Shown: positions 6,266 to 15,144 of the stretch, one piece after another
How positions within the stretch are numbered: the stretch's first letter is position 1
Layout: each line of letters starts with the position of its first letter
DNA from: Granulosicoccus sp.
GTDB lineage: Bacteria > Pseudomonadota > Gammaproteobacteria > Granulosicoccales > Granulosicoccaceae
Length of the DNA stretch: 64,000 nt
Assembly (NCBI GenBank): GCA_023301725.1
Contig: JALZUD010000016.1
Location: 1 to 64,000, forward strand
Reading direction: 5' to 3'
Translations under genes and position numbers: made by a program
Notes under the pieces: model-generated
The model's database searches: none
What the model saw: only the letters and a program-made list of their open reading frames with translations
Told to the model about the DNA's origin: nothing

Positions 6266-7504
6266 TCAGCTCTCTGGCACCGCCAATCGCAGCAAACGAC
6301 CACCTGCTTTGTCCTCAAGCAGATACACAACGCCATCACTGTCTTGCTCCACCTCGCGGATACGCTGTTTGAAATCATAGCGTTCTGTCTCACTCACAGG
6401 ATTGTCGAGCGACACGCGCACCAGAGCCTCTGAAGACAGTCCTCCTATCAATGCACTTCCCTGCCAACCGGGATACTTATCGCCAGCGTAGATAACGAGA
6501 CTTGATGGCGAGATTACCGGTGACCAGCTGATCTCAGGCGCGAGCAAATCCGGACGAGTGTCATGATCTGGAATAGGTAGACCGCTGTAGTGGCGACCGT
6601 TGGACACCAAGGGATATCCATAATTTCCAGCACGAGAAATTTTATTGAGCTCATCACCTCCACGCGGCCCCATCTCATGCACCCACAGCTGTCCGTCGGA
6701 TGCAAACGCTATACCTAGGGGATTACGATGCCCGATAGACCAAAATTGGGCAGCAACTCCATCTTCCTGAGCCCACGGGTTGTCGGCAGGCAGGCTCCCG
6801 TCCTCGTTCAAGCGTATGACCTTACCCAAATTCATTTGCATGTTTTGAGCTGGATCAAATTTCTGCCTCTCCCCTGATGTAATGAAAAGATGCCCATCCT
6901 CAGAGAACGCCATTTTGTGCCCGTAATGCCCCTCACCTGAAACTTTCGGACTCTGCCTCCAGATAACCTGTTGATCTACAAGCTTCGGTTCGGATTTGTT
7001 GTCAAGATCGAGCGTTGCTTGCATCACGGCAGCGCCACTCATATCGCCATCGCGTTCTACGAAACTCAAATACAAGGTCGAATTTTCGTCGAACAAGGGA
7101 TGCACAATGACATCGCCCAAGCCTCCTTGACCACGCGGCTCAACAACAGGTACGCCGGCCACACTCACCCGCTCTATTGTCTCAGCATCAAGCTGCGAAA
7201 GCGCAGTGGCACCCGAAACATCCGCCGCTGAACTGACCAACCACAGCTGCCCACCTTTTTCCGTCACTAGAAGCTCACCACCGGGCAGGAAAGTCATTGC
7301 CCAAGGCTGGTCGAAATCGCCAAGCACTTGCACCTGGAGGGTGTTGCCCGCGGAACTCGACACCTTATATTCAGATGCTGAATTAGACGCACACGCACCC
7401 GTTGCCAAAAGACTCAAGAAACAACAAATCGCTTTGCCAGCAACGTGCCTGCGTCGACGCTGCACATACGCGGAACTACTTGTTACCAAGTGATGTTGAC
7501 TCAT
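6266..7504 (-). CDS. PQQ-dependent aldose sugar dehydrogenase family protein (YliI-like)
   Basis: The protein belongs to the soluble glucose/sorbosone dehydrogenase beta-propeller family, periplasmic quinoproteins that oxidise aldose sugars with PQQ and Ca. The 412 residues include a basic N terminus, a hydrophobic signal and a possible lipoprotein Cys (ATGAC, C38). Family blocks visible are QPWAMTFLPGGELLVTEK, GQGGLGDVIVHP, GHYGHKMAFSEDGHLF, GHRNPLGIAF and HEMGPRGGDELN, in the expected order. No PQQ synthesis genes are in the window. Substrate is unknown. The gene is monocistronic, facing away from the membrane protein gene at 7558 with only about 50 bp between them. Confidence 0.9.
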   Translation of the reverse strand: MSQHHLVTSSSAYVQRRRRHVAGKAICCFLSLLATGACASNSASEYKVSSSAGNTLQVQVLGDFDQPWAMTFLPGGELLVTEKGGQLWLVSSAADVSGATALSQLDAETIERVSVAGVPVVEPRGQGGLGDVIVHPLFDENSTLYLSFVERDGDMSGAAVMQATLDLDNKSEPKLVDQQVIWRQSPKVSGEGHYGHKMAFSEDGHLFITSGERQKFDPAQNMQMNLGKVIRLNEDGSLPADNPWAQEDGVAAQFWSIGHRNPLGIAFASDGQLWVHEMGPRGGDELNKISRAGNYGYPLVSNGRHYSGLPIPDHDTRPDLLAPEISWSPVISPSSLVIYAGDKYPGWQGSALIGGLSSEALVRVSLDNPVSETERYDFKQRIREVEQDSDGVVYLLEDKAGGRLLRLAVPES

Positions 7505-7557
7505 GATTTTTTTTGGCTCTGTATACTTGTCATTTTATACGATTGAAGAAGCACAAC

Positions 7558-8271
7558 GTGTCAACAACAGAACAAGACAACAAACCACGTCCGTTTGTCG
7601 ATCTGATTATCAGTATCGTTATTCCATCAGTTATCCTGATGAAATTCAGTGGTGAAGAGAACCTGGGGCCCACTTGGGCTCTTATTGCTGCTTTGGCATT
7701 CCCGATTGGGTACGGAATATACGAACTTGCGTTCAACAAAAAACGTAATTTAATGGCCCTTCTAGGCGTCGTTAGTGTGCTTCTGACAGGCGGCATCGGC
7801 CTACTGAAAATTGATGCCCAATGGCTTGCCGTTAAAGAGGCTGCCATTCCATTGTGTATAGGCATTGGAGTGTTGGTTGCCAATAAGCTCGGCTACCCTC
7901 TAATCAGAAAACTGCTATTCAATCCAACACTCATGAACGTTGATCGCATTCACGAGGAGCTAGACAAAAACAAAAATCGCGACCACTTCGATACACGACT
8001 TGATCGGGCGAATACCTTACTGGCAGGAACATTTCTTTTTAGCGCTGTAATGAACTATTTCTTGGCCAAGCTTATCGTCAAAAGCGAAAGTGGTTCTTCT
8101 GCATTCAACGAGGAACTGGGAAGAATGACATTACTCAGTTATCCAGTAATAGCCATTCCTTCAATGATAATGATGATGGCTATTTTCTGGTTCATCTGGC
8201 GCACGGTTAGCAAGCTAACAGGATTGAAGCTGGACGAAATAATGATTGGCGCTGAGGACGAAGAAAAATAG
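7558..8271 (+). CDS. VC0807-like integral membrane protein
   Basis: The 237-residue protein starts with GTG at 7558, about 10 nt after GAAG; an upstream TTG at 7513 would add 15 atypical residues. The opening PFVDLIISIVIPSVILMKFSG followed by a LGPTWALIAALAFPIGYGIYEL helix matches what I recall of the VC0807 family, which is loosely linked to MFS-like proteins. About six membrane helices are visible, with a charged loop EELDKNKNRDHFDTRLDRAN near 140-160. No function is established. It converges on htrA across a region with two inverted repeats. Confidence 0.75.
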   Translation: MSTTEQDNKPRPFVDLIISIVIPSVILMKFSGEENLGPTWALIAALAFPIGYGIYELAFNKKRNLMALLGVVSVLLTGGIGLLKIDAQWLAVKEAAIPLCIGIGVLVANKLGYPLIRKLLFNPTLMNVDRIHEELDKNKNRDHFDTRLDRANTLLAGTFLFSAVMNYFLAKLIVKSESGSSAFNEELGRMTLLSYPVIAIPSMIMMMAIFWFIWRTVSKLTGLKLDEIMIGAEDEEK

Positions 8272-8290
8272 CTGCACGAACTGCTTGTTC

Positions 8291-8316
8291 AAGCCGCGAG
8301 CCGCACCAAGCGGCTT
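8291..8316. repeat. Inverted repeat between convergent genes
   Basis: AAGCCGC (8291-8297) pairs with GCGGCTT (8310-8316), loop 12 nt. It lies 20 nt after the stop of the VC0807-like gene. A U-tract is absent, so it is only a weak terminator candidate. Confidence 0.4.
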
Positions 8317-8333
8317 GCCAGTGTCGCATCTTC

Positions 8334-8361
8334 TGGCCTTCTCAAACCCTGCAGAAGGCCA
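8334..8361. repeat. Nine-bp perfect inverted repeat between convergent genes
   Basis: TGGCCTTCT (8334-8342) and AGAAGGCCA (8353-8361) flank a 10-nt loop. It lies between the ends of the VC0807-like gene and the htrA gene and may act as a hairpin that protects or ends both mRNAs; neither strand has a U-tract. Confidence 0.5.
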
Positions 8362-8437
8362 TAGAGAGATCCGCGCAACAGAAAACGATCAGCTGCGCAG
8401 CCTCCTAATGGCAGGACGTAAAGCACATCAATAGTGA

Positions 8438-9964
8438 TTAAGAAGGTAACGTCAGCGCCAGAAATATCGGCGAGTTTCCGCGCTGAATCAAGACGGGAAT
8501 AGCATCGTTAGCCGGTGCAGCTTCAACAATAGCTTCCAGACTTTCAACGCTATCAATCTCTTTACGATTCACTGACAAAATGACGTCGCCTTCACGAATG
8601 CCTGCAGCTGCAGCCGCGCCGTCAGATTTCAACTCTGAAACAACAACGCCTCGTGAAATACCCATTTGCTCCTTCAATTCGTCAGGCACTGCAGCAACCT
8701 CAACGCCTAATCGCGAATGTTCGATGGGGTCTTCAACTGGGGCTGCGGCAACACGCTCTCCTTCATCCAGCGGCTCGATCGTGACATCCATGGTTCGTTT
8801 CTCACCGTCTCGCAGCACCAGCATGTCCACTGTTGTTCCCGGAGCAATCGCTCCCACCAATGGAGGTAGCGCGCTGCTGTAAGCAACGACTCGTCCGTTG
8901 AATTCCAGGATGATATCGCCACTCACCAAACCCGCCTTATCTGCTGGACTGTCATTGCCTACTTGCGCAACCAGCGCACCGCCCGGCTTACTCAGCCCAA
9001 ACGAACGGGCCAAAGCCTGATCTACGTTCTGAATGGACACACCGAGCCAACCCCTCGTGGCAAATCCCTTGTCTTTCAGTTGATCAGCAATAGACATAGC
9101 GACATTGATCGGAATGGCAAATGACAAACCTTGGTAACCCCCTGAACGTGAATAAATTTGCGAATTTACACCGACCACCTCGCCATCTGTGTTGTACAGC
9201 GGTCCACCAGAGTTCCCGGGGTTAACAGCTACATCTGTCTGAATGAAAGGCACATAGGTGTCGTCGGGCAAGCTCCTCGCTAATGCCGAAACTATGCCTT
9301 GGGTCGCTGTGTTTTCAAAGCCGAAGGGGGATCCTATGGCGAGCACCCACTCACCCACTTTTAAATCGTCAGAGTCACCCATGCGGGCTACGGGTAATTC
9401 ATCGGCATCAAGTTTCAACAAAGCAATGTCACTGGCTGGATCTGCGCCCACCAACGTCGCTTGAAATTCTCGTTGATCATTCAAACCGACGCGAATTTCA
9501 GTGGCATTGTCGACCACATGCGCATTGGTCATCACATAACCGTCTGCTGAAATGATGAATCCACTGCCAAAACCGGTGCCTTGGCGAGGTTCTTGTTTAG
9601 GCGCATTTGGCAATTGCTCAAAAAAACGCCGAAACTGCTCCGGGATTTGCTCAGGGCTTAATCCCGGAATTCCACCAGTTTGGGGAGCCGGCGAAGAAGC
9701 AAGCACTGAAATCTTGACTACCGCATCACCTTCTTCCTCAACCAGGCCACTGAAATTGGGCAAAGTGTCTGCAAAGGATGTCGGTATAGCAATAATGGGA
9801 AGGAAAGCAATACCTAGAAGCAGTTTTCGATATATTCTGCTCGGCACAGATGCTTGCATTTGCAGTGAAGGAGCCAAGGACTGTGTTTTATCCATTAATT
9901 GAGCCGTTGTTCGCACTGCGAAAGTATTTTTCAGAACGATAGCTCTTTCGAATATAGACTGCAT
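8438..9964 (-). CDS. degQ: Periplasmic serine endoprotease, DegQ/DegP (HtrA) family
   Basis: This periplasmic protease and chaperone degrades misfolded envelope proteins. With the ATG at 9964, which has AAGGA 8 nt upstream, it is 508 residues. The catalytic triad is visible as H149 (TNAHVV), D179 (SDIALLKL) and S252 (GNSGGPLYN). A first PDZ domain begins at GWLGVSIQNVDQAL and a second at SRLGVEVAAVPDEL. The hydrophobic signal core sits unusually deep, at about residues 46-65, after a 45-residue basic extension. The divergent two-component genes at 10139 and 10963 suggest regulation by them. Whether the gene is degP, degQ or mucD-like cannot be settled from the sequence alone. Confidence 0.93.
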   Translation of the reverse strand: MQSIFERAIVLKNTFAVRTTAQLMDKTQSLAPSLQMQASVPSRIYRKLLLGIAFLPIIAIPTSFADTLPNFSGLVEEEGDAVVKISVLASSPAPQTGGIPGLSPEQIPEQFRRFFEQLPNAPKQEPRQGTGFGSGFIISADGYVMTNAHVVDNATEIRVGLNDQREFQATLVGADPASDIALLKLDADELPVARMGDSDDLKVGEWVLAIGSPFGFENTATQGIVSALARSLPDDTYVPFIQTDVAVNPGNSGGPLYNTDGEVVGVNSQIYSRSGGYQGLSFAIPINVAMSIADQLKDKGFATRGWLGVSIQNVDQALARSFGLSKPGGALVAQVGNDSPADKAGLVSGDIILEFNGRVVAYSSALPPLVGAIAPGTTVDMLVLRDGEKRTMDVTIEPLDEGERVAAAPVEDPIEHSRLGVEVAAVPDELKEQMGISRGVVVSELKSDGAAAAAGIREGDVILSVNRKEIDSVESLEAIVEAAPANDAIPVLIQRGNSPIFLALTLPS

Positions 9965-10094
9965 GGTATTTCCTTTTGCGTTATGGCTGTAGGAACGATT
10001 GCTCACACAAACGTTCACAATACGTTGTTCAGGTGTCACTTTCCTGCGATCGGAACTGCCTGCTTTTGCCGCTTTGCACATTATTAAAAATTGA

Positions 10095-10125
10095 AGTTGT
10101 AAACATCTTGTTGCACTTCACAACT
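10095..10125. promoter_or_regulatory. Candidate operator between htrA and the response regulator gene
   Basis: AGTTGT (10095-10100) and ACAACT (10120-10125) form an inverted repeat. Inside it lies CTTGTTGCA (10107-10115), a 9-mer that recurs at 10875-10883 ahead of the kinase gene, each time followed by CACAAC. TTGT also recurs at 11-bp spacing (10097 and 10108), the pitch of OmpR/PhoB-type half-sites. Autoregulation by the neighbouring regulator is an inference. Confidence 0.4.
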
Positions 10126-10138
10126 ATTTGGGGGCTGT

Positions 10139-10825
10139 ATGCGAATTTTACTAGTCGAAGATGATTTGGAAGCCGCATCCTATCTTGTCAAAGGTTTGAC
10201 TGAGAGTGGGCATATCGTCGAGCACGCGGCTGATGGTGAATTAGGCCTGCAGATGGCCTTATCAAACGCATATGACTCAATGATCATCGACCGCATGCTA
10301 CCAAAGCGTGACGGTTTATCGCTGATCGCAGAATTGCGGCGAGTGGGCAACATGGCGCCAGTTCTAATTCTCAGTGCGCTTGATAATGTTGATGAGCGTG
10401 TTACCGGACTCAAAGCGGGAGGCGATGACTACCTCACCAAACCGTATCAGCTCAGCGAGTTAACAGCGCGGCTCCAAGCACTCACCAGACGCGCGCATAC
10501 TGGCGTGCAAGGAACGATACTGAATGTGGGAGATCTCACTCTCGATTTGATAAAACACAAGGTCACTCGTTCCGGCAAAAACATTAATTTACAACCGCGT
10601 GAATTCCGACTGCTCGAATACCTGATGCAACACACCAATCAGGTCGTTACTCGCAGCATGCTGCTTGAGAACGTATGGGACTACCACTTTGACCCTCAAA
10701 CCAACGTTATCGACGTTCAGATTAGTCGCCTCCGAAGCAAGATAGATAAAGATTTTGATTCCCCACTGCTACACACCGTGCGTGGTGCGGGATATAAGCT
10801 GCAAGAGATGGGAGCGACGGTATAG
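10139..10825 (+). CDS. OmpR/PhoB-family response regulator
   Basis: A 228-residue cytoplasmic transcription factor. The receiver domain (1-115) has the acidic pair E7/D8/D9, the phosphoacceptor D51 in IIDRMLPKRDG and K101 in YLTKPY. The C-terminal winged helix (about 130-225) shows LQPREFRLLEYLMQH and VIDVQISRLRSKID, diagnostic of the family. A G-rich run (GGGGG) precedes the ATG. The partner kinase gene follows after 137 bp. The divergent htrA suggests an envelope-stress regulon, but the stimulus is unknown. Confidence 0.93.
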   Translation: MRILLVEDDLEAASYLVKGLTESGHIVEHAADGELGLQMALSNAYDSMIIDRMLPKRDGLSLIAELRRVGNMAPVLILSALDNVDERVTGLKAGGDDYLTKPYQLSELTARLQALTRRAHTGVQGTILNVGDLTLDLIKHKVTRSGKNINLQPREFRLLEYLMQHTNQVVTRSMLLENVWDYHFDPQTNVIDVQISRLRSKIDKDFDSPLLHTVRGAGYKLQEMGATV

Positions 10826-10881
10826 CGCTCGTTCAGCGGAGCGGTCATGCGCATGGTTCACACACGTGATCCAACTTGTTG

Positions 10882-10933
10882 CATTATGCTTGATCACAAC
10901 ACAGCACGATTCCGGTTCACGTAAAGCATAATG
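10882..10933. repeat. Ten-bp perfect inverted repeat between regulator and kinase genes
   Basis: CATTATGCTT (10882-10891) and AAGCATAATG (10924-10933) are perfect complements separated by 32 bp. The left arm overlaps the shared 9-mer CTTGTTGCA at 10875-10883. The element ends 29 bp before the kinase start. It could be a regulator-binding site, a second promoter for the kinase, or an attenuating RNA stem; it lacks a U-tract. Confidence 0.5.
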
Positions 10934-10962
10934 TTGAGAATACCGAGCACGGCAAGCATGAT

Positions 10963-12486
10963 ATGTCGAGTCAACAGCGAAGGCCAGCAGTGAAAACTGA
11001 TCCCCGTGGAAAATTAATCAGCTGGTTTGACAAACGCCGAATTTTTCGTACTTCGGCGTTCCGACTGGCGTTAATTTATGCAACTCTCTTCAGCGCTTTG
11101 TCAGCAGCCACTCTTGGATTCATATACTGGTCTACCCGGGACCAGATCGACTCTCAAGTAGACGCTCGTTTAAGATTAGAAACAGACTACCTGACAAACC
11201 TGTATCAATCTGGCGCACTACCTGAGCTACTCGAAGCCATTCAGCGTCGCAATCAGATCGACACCTACGGCAGGTTTTACTACGTCGCGACCAACGAAAC
11301 CAGCGCGGAAGAATCAGAGACTAGCGAAGAAGATCTACCTATCCGCTTGAAGTCCGTACGAGCGCACACCACTCGGAACATGGGGGATGTGGCGGACCTT
11401 CCACCGGGCAGCCCTCGCGCCTTCAACCCGGTCAGAGTAGCTGAAACTACTTTGTCTGATGGATTGAAGCTCACTATCGGTCATGAAATTACCGACGAGA
11501 ACGCACTGCTGGATCATACATTTACTCTCGTGGTTGGCGCCACAGGCTTAACAATACTGTTCTCTTTATTCGGTGGTCTTTGGATTGGCACCGGTATGCT
11601 GCGACGAATTGATTCTGTCAGCAGCACAGCAAGTGACATCATGAGTGGTGATTTGTCACAACGACTGTCAGTGACTTCGCGCGACGACGAGTTTGATGAA
11701 ATATCTACAAAATTGAATCAGATGCTCAATCGTATTGAAGATTTAATGGATAGCATGCAACAGGTGACCAACAACGTTGCACATGATTTGCGTAGCCCGC
11801 TCACAAGATTGCGAAACCGTTTAGAAGTCACGCTACTCGAAGAACGAGATGTTGAAGACTACAGAACAGTCATGGATGAAACAGTAGGTGATGTCGATGG
11901 CCTGATACATACGTTCAATTCGATGCTGAGTATTGCCAGACTGGAAGCAGGAATTGATTCCTCTCAGTGGCAAGAAACTCATATTGGTGATTTGGCGGCA
12001 GAACTTTCAGAACTCTACGAGGCTGTAGCTGAAGATGAAGAAGGGAATTTAACCTTTAGCTACGATATCAAAAGCAATCCGATATTTAACTGCAACCGTC
12101 GCCTCATTGCACAAGCCATTACCAATCTGCTGGATAACGCCATAAAGTACAGCCCTCACCCTGCAAACGTGTCGCTCGCGGTAGACGGGACTCGCCAAGC
12201 GTTCACTATTTCAGTGAGTGATAACGGACCAGGCATTCCTGAACATGAAAGAGAAAGGGTATTCGAACGATTTGTCAGACTGGAAAACGAGCGAAATTCA
12301 CCAGGCAACGGCCTTGGCTTAAGCTTGGTGAAAGCAATTACTCGATTGCATACAGCGCAGCTCACGCTAGAAGACAACAACCCGGGGCTGATTGTAACTA
12401 TGCACTTCACGGAAAATAAGAAGGCAGAAATTAGCAGCACACAAAAGCTTGCAGCTAAGCAGATACGAGAATCGAAGGCGGCTTAA
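10963..12486 (+). CDS. Sensor histidine kinase
   Basis: A 507-residue inner-membrane sensor. The first membrane helix is at about 34-57, followed by a periplasmic region of about 125 residues containing an acidic stretch (ETSAEESETSEED), then a second helix at about 186-209, a HAMP domain, and a HisKA dimerisation domain with the phospho-His H274 in NNVAHDLRSPLTRL. The ATPase domain has the N box NLLDNAIKYS, DNGPGIP and GNGLGLSLVKAI. The C-terminal 25 residues are a basic tail. It pairs with the response regulator upstream. Confidence 0.92.
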   Translation: MSSQQRRPAVKTDPRGKLISWFDKRRIFRTSAFRLALIYATLFSALSAATLGFIYWSTRDQIDSQVDARLRLETDYLTNLYQSGALPELLEAIQRRNQIDTYGRFYYVATNETSAEESETSEEDLPIRLKSVRAHTTRNMGDVADLPPGSPRAFNPVRVAETTLSDGLKLTIGHEITDENALLDHTFTLVVGATGLTILFSLFGGLWIGTGMLRRIDSVSSTASDIMSGDLSQRLSVTSRDDEFDEISTKLNQMLNRIEDLMDSMQQVTNNVAHDLRSPLTRLRNRLEVTLLEERDVEDYRTVMDETVGDVDGLIHTFNSMLSIARLEAGIDSSQWQETHIGDLAAELSELYEAVAEDEEGNLTFSYDIKSNPIFNCNRRLIAQAITNLLDNAIKYSPHPANVSLAVDGTRQAFTISVSDNGPGIPEHERERVFERFVRLENERNSPGNGLGLSLVKAITRLHTAQLTLEDNNPGLIVTMHFTENKKAEISSTQKLAAKQIRESKAA

Positions 12487-12569
12487 CACTCGTAGGCAGA
12501 TATTCTTCGTTTTACGGGCGAGACGCTGACGAATAGTCTTTTTTCTATCACTCAAGTCTCAGTGTTGCG

Positions 12570-13343
12570 TTAACGTATCTCAACGGCATCCCCTAGGTTA
12601 ATCACTCCGCCTTGTATCACTTGGGCATAAACACCCATGTCCATATGAGTATAGTTTTCACGCAATAATCGGGGTATTTTCATGTTTCGCTTGCCCGTCT
12701 TCAGGTCAACTTCGGTTGCAGGGCAACGTTGAGTGCGCTTAACCAGCTTGAGGTGCACATCGCCAACACTCAACGTTTGTCCAATCATCTCCAGTTCTGC
12801 AAATGCAGGTAGGTTCGACAAATGAATATTACCTCGGAATCTGCGGGGGTCAACATCTTCTTCGATAGCCGTTGAAAACGCTTTTACACTATCAAGGTTA
12901 ATGATGGAAACCGCATTCATCATCTCTTTCGAAACAACTGACACATCGGTAAATCGATGCGGCGCCCCTTCAAAAAACTGAGGTGTTTCAGCGTCTGGCA
13001 AGCCAAGGTATGTTTTGAGAAATTCACTAGCCTCTGCTCGCCCCACCGTTGTGGTGATGTCAAACCTACCGCTGGACGCGGGCCCGCGCATAAGCAAACA
13101 GCCAGTGCCTTCGTCAAACTCTGTATCCAGCAGTGCCAAGCTTGCATCACGCGCAAGCATGTAAAATTTCGTTTTTGGCAAAGGTTGAGGGTTACTGGGA
13201 TCAAAGCCGCTATTAGGTCGGGCAAAGCCAAACTGGCGGTCACAAGGAAACCCGACACCAGCTTCAAGATTAACGCTGTCTAGTAATTGCCCGCTCAATC
13301 CCTTGATCGGAAATTGAGTCAACGTATCAACTGTTATCGCCAT
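12570..13343 (-). CDS. MOSC domain protein (YcbX-like)
   Basis: MOSC proteins bind molybdenum cofactor or carry sulfur on a conserved Cys; YcbX-type members detoxify N-hydroxylated bases. The 257-residue protein has the N-terminal beta-barrel start LTQFPIKGLSG, a DPRRFRGNIHL segment and the conserved Cys in KRTQRCPATEVD. It lacks the C-terminal ferredoxin domain of E. coli YcbX. It is convergent with the kinase gene and monocistronic. The substrate is unknown. Confidence 0.88.
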   Translation of the reverse strand: MAITVDTLTQFPIKGLSGQLLDSVNLEAGVGFPCDRQFGFARPNSGFDPSNPQPLPKTKFYMLARDASLALLDTEFDEGTGCLLMRGPASSGRFDITTTVGRAEASEFLKTYLGLPDAETPQFFEGAPHRFTDVSVVSKEMMNAVSIINLDSVKAFSTAIEEDVDPRRFRGNIHLSNLPAFAELEMIGQTLSVGDVHLKLVKRTQRCPATEVDLKTGKRNMKIPRLLRENYTHMDMGVYAQVIQGGVINLGDAVEIR

Positions 13344-13424
13344 GATTTTGCTGCCTTGTACTGACTAGTTTATGAAGTTAGTTGCTTTATGGTAACCACT
13401 AGCCAAGATTCGCCACGAAACACA

Positions 13425-13439
13425 ACCCCCTTTTGGGGT
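13425..13439 (-). terminator. Weak terminator-like hairpin
   Basis: On the minus strand ACCCC-AAAAG-GGGGT is followed by TGTGTTT. It lies about 60 nt after the stop of the hypothetical gene at 13498. Stem and U-tract are both modest. Confidence 0.35.
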
Positions 13440-13497
13440 GCCGTGCTTTCGACAGGATCAAGACTGGGCTTAAAAGTGATTTCATGAATAATTTGCT

Positions 13498-14004
13498 CTA
13501 AGGTTGAGCGACTACCCGATCCAGAAAAATGCTCCCCGCCTGCTCAACTCGCAATGCCCAAAGAGTTGTTGAACCAGAAATGCTGGGAGCCATTTCCACA
13601 ATAAGCTGCTCGCCGCGAATCATCTCCTCCAACAGAGGAACTTGTTCTTCTCTAACCCGAATGCCTTTAGAGTTGCCTTCAAATTCCACCCACAAATAAT
13701 GCCTGCCACGCGTTGCCGATAAACCAGAAAAACTGGCAATGATCTCTCTACTTTCTGACGCTATAGGCTTACTATTTGTTTGTTCCGACTCTGCATAATA
13801 ATAATAATACAAGCCAGCCACTAGCATAATGAGTGGCAATGCGGTAATAAGAGACAATACTGGATGACGACTTTTTTCCTTGTAACTTAAATTAGGGTCA
13901 CGCGGTGGCGGCCACTCATACCGCTTTTCACCGTTTGAAAACACATCCGTAGATTCAGTTGTATTCGACGCGTTATTCGTCGGCTTCTTTTTATCGCTAC
14001 ACAC
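13498..14004 (-). CDS. Hypothetical single-pass membrane protein
   Basis: A 168-residue protein that I do not recognise. A polar N-terminal region (1-45) contains YEWPPPRDPNLSY, a single hydrophobic helix follows at about 48-68, and the rest is probably periplasmic with a beta-rich pattern. The start appears to be GTG at 14004, 18 bp after the yicC stop, without a clear ribosome binding site. It follows yicC on the same strand and may be cotranscribed, but there is no evidence of shared function. Confidence 0.6.
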   Translation of the reverse strand: MCSDKKKPTNNASNTTESTDVFSNGEKRYEWPPPRDPNLSYKEKSRHPVLSLITALPLIMLVAGLYYYYYAESEQTNSKPIASESREIIASFSGLSATRGRHYLWVEFEGNSKGIRVREEQVPLLEEMIRGEQLIVEMAPSISGSTTLWALRVEQAGSIFLDRVVAQP

Positions 14005-14021
14005 GAAGGGTATTTCTCAGG

Positions 14022-14900
14022 TCACTCAACATTTTGCACCTGCTCACGCATTTGCTCTATCAGCACTTTTAGCTCTATTGTTGCAGCTGTCGTTTTGGAG
14101 TCTGATGATTTAGACGCTACTGTATTCACTTCACGGTTGAACTCCTGCATCAGAAAATCAAGCCGACGACCCACAGGTTCATCACGCAAGAGCGCCTTTT
14201 GAAATTCGAGCACATGCACATCCAGTCGATCAAGTTCTTCATCAATATCCAGACGCTGAGCGCTGAACACCAATTCTTGCTCTAACCGCGACGCATCATG
14301 TGCCACATCTAGTTGCGCCAACTTCTCTATTAATCTTGCGCGTTGCCGCAGCACAAGCTCTGAGCGTTGTTCACGCAATTGGCTCACGAGTTGCGAGATG
14401 GTGTTGACACGTGCACTTAGCATGAGCTCTACCTGCTCTCCCTCACGGGCTCGCGTATTCTTAAAGTCAATCAAACAGGCATCGAAAGCTAACAAAGCCT
14501 GAACAGCGCTTGACGTGTCAAGTGATGCACTTTGCGAGGTCAAACCTGGCCATTTTAATAAGCTAACCGGGTCGACAACTCCCGTCTCAATACCCGCATT
14601 TTTCACCGCATCAACAGCTTCCTTCAGTTGCGATAACAAAACTTTATCTACCACGATGTCTTCACGTGCTTGCGTGGCGGCACCCAGAGATAACGATATA
14701 TCAATTTTACCGCGGCCCACCGATTCGGTGACCTTAGCGCGCACAGCAGGCGCCATGGCGCGAAAACCTGCAGGCAGATGAACCGATATATCCAGATACC
14801 GATGATTCACCGATCTCATTTCCCAGCTGAAATCTTCACGGTCCAATCCATCATCCGGACTAGCCTGTGACTGCCCGAAGGCCGTCATGCTTTGCAGCAT
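14022..14900 (-). CDS. yicC: YicC family endoribonuclease
   Basis: YicC proteins are conserved endoribonucleases, linked in E. coli to sRNA turnover. The 292 residues match the family length and show the N-terminal MLQSMTAFGQ, WEMRSVNHRYLDISVHLP, and the C-terminal FLMQEFNREVNTVASKSSD block. It is divergent from rph, the ancestral arrangement in gammaproteobacteria. The 244-bp region between them must hold both promoters; I could not assign them with confidence. Confidence 0.95.
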   Translation of the reverse strand: MLQSMTAFGQSQASPDDGLDREDFSWEMRSVNHRYLDISVHLPAGFRAMAPAVRAKVTESVGRGKIDISLSLGAATQAREDIVVDKVLLSQLKEAVDAVKNAGIETGVVDPVSLLKWPGLTSQSASLDTSSAVQALLAFDACLIDFKNTRAREGEQVELMLSARVNTISQLVSQLREQRSELVLRQRARLIEKLAQLDVAHDASRLEQELVFSAQRLDIDEELDRLDVHVLEFQKALLRDEPVGRRLDFLMQEFNREVNTVASKSSDSKTTAATIELKVLIEQMREQVQNVE

Positions 14901-15144
14901 TACGCGGCTCCTTTACCAATAATTATCATTAAGTTAACGCTAGTGTACCTTTGCTTGCGCGATTACACGGCACTTTGAAAACCAACAGGGCCTTGATGGA
15001 GCTATACTCTGCACCCCGGCAAAATGCCACGATGAATCGCCCGCGGTGTGTCAGCAAACAAAGTGCAGTTCACTATCTGCCTGCTTTCACGACAACGGGT
15101 TACATTCGTAAAACTGAAGTTTAGCGACCCCACAAGGAAATACC

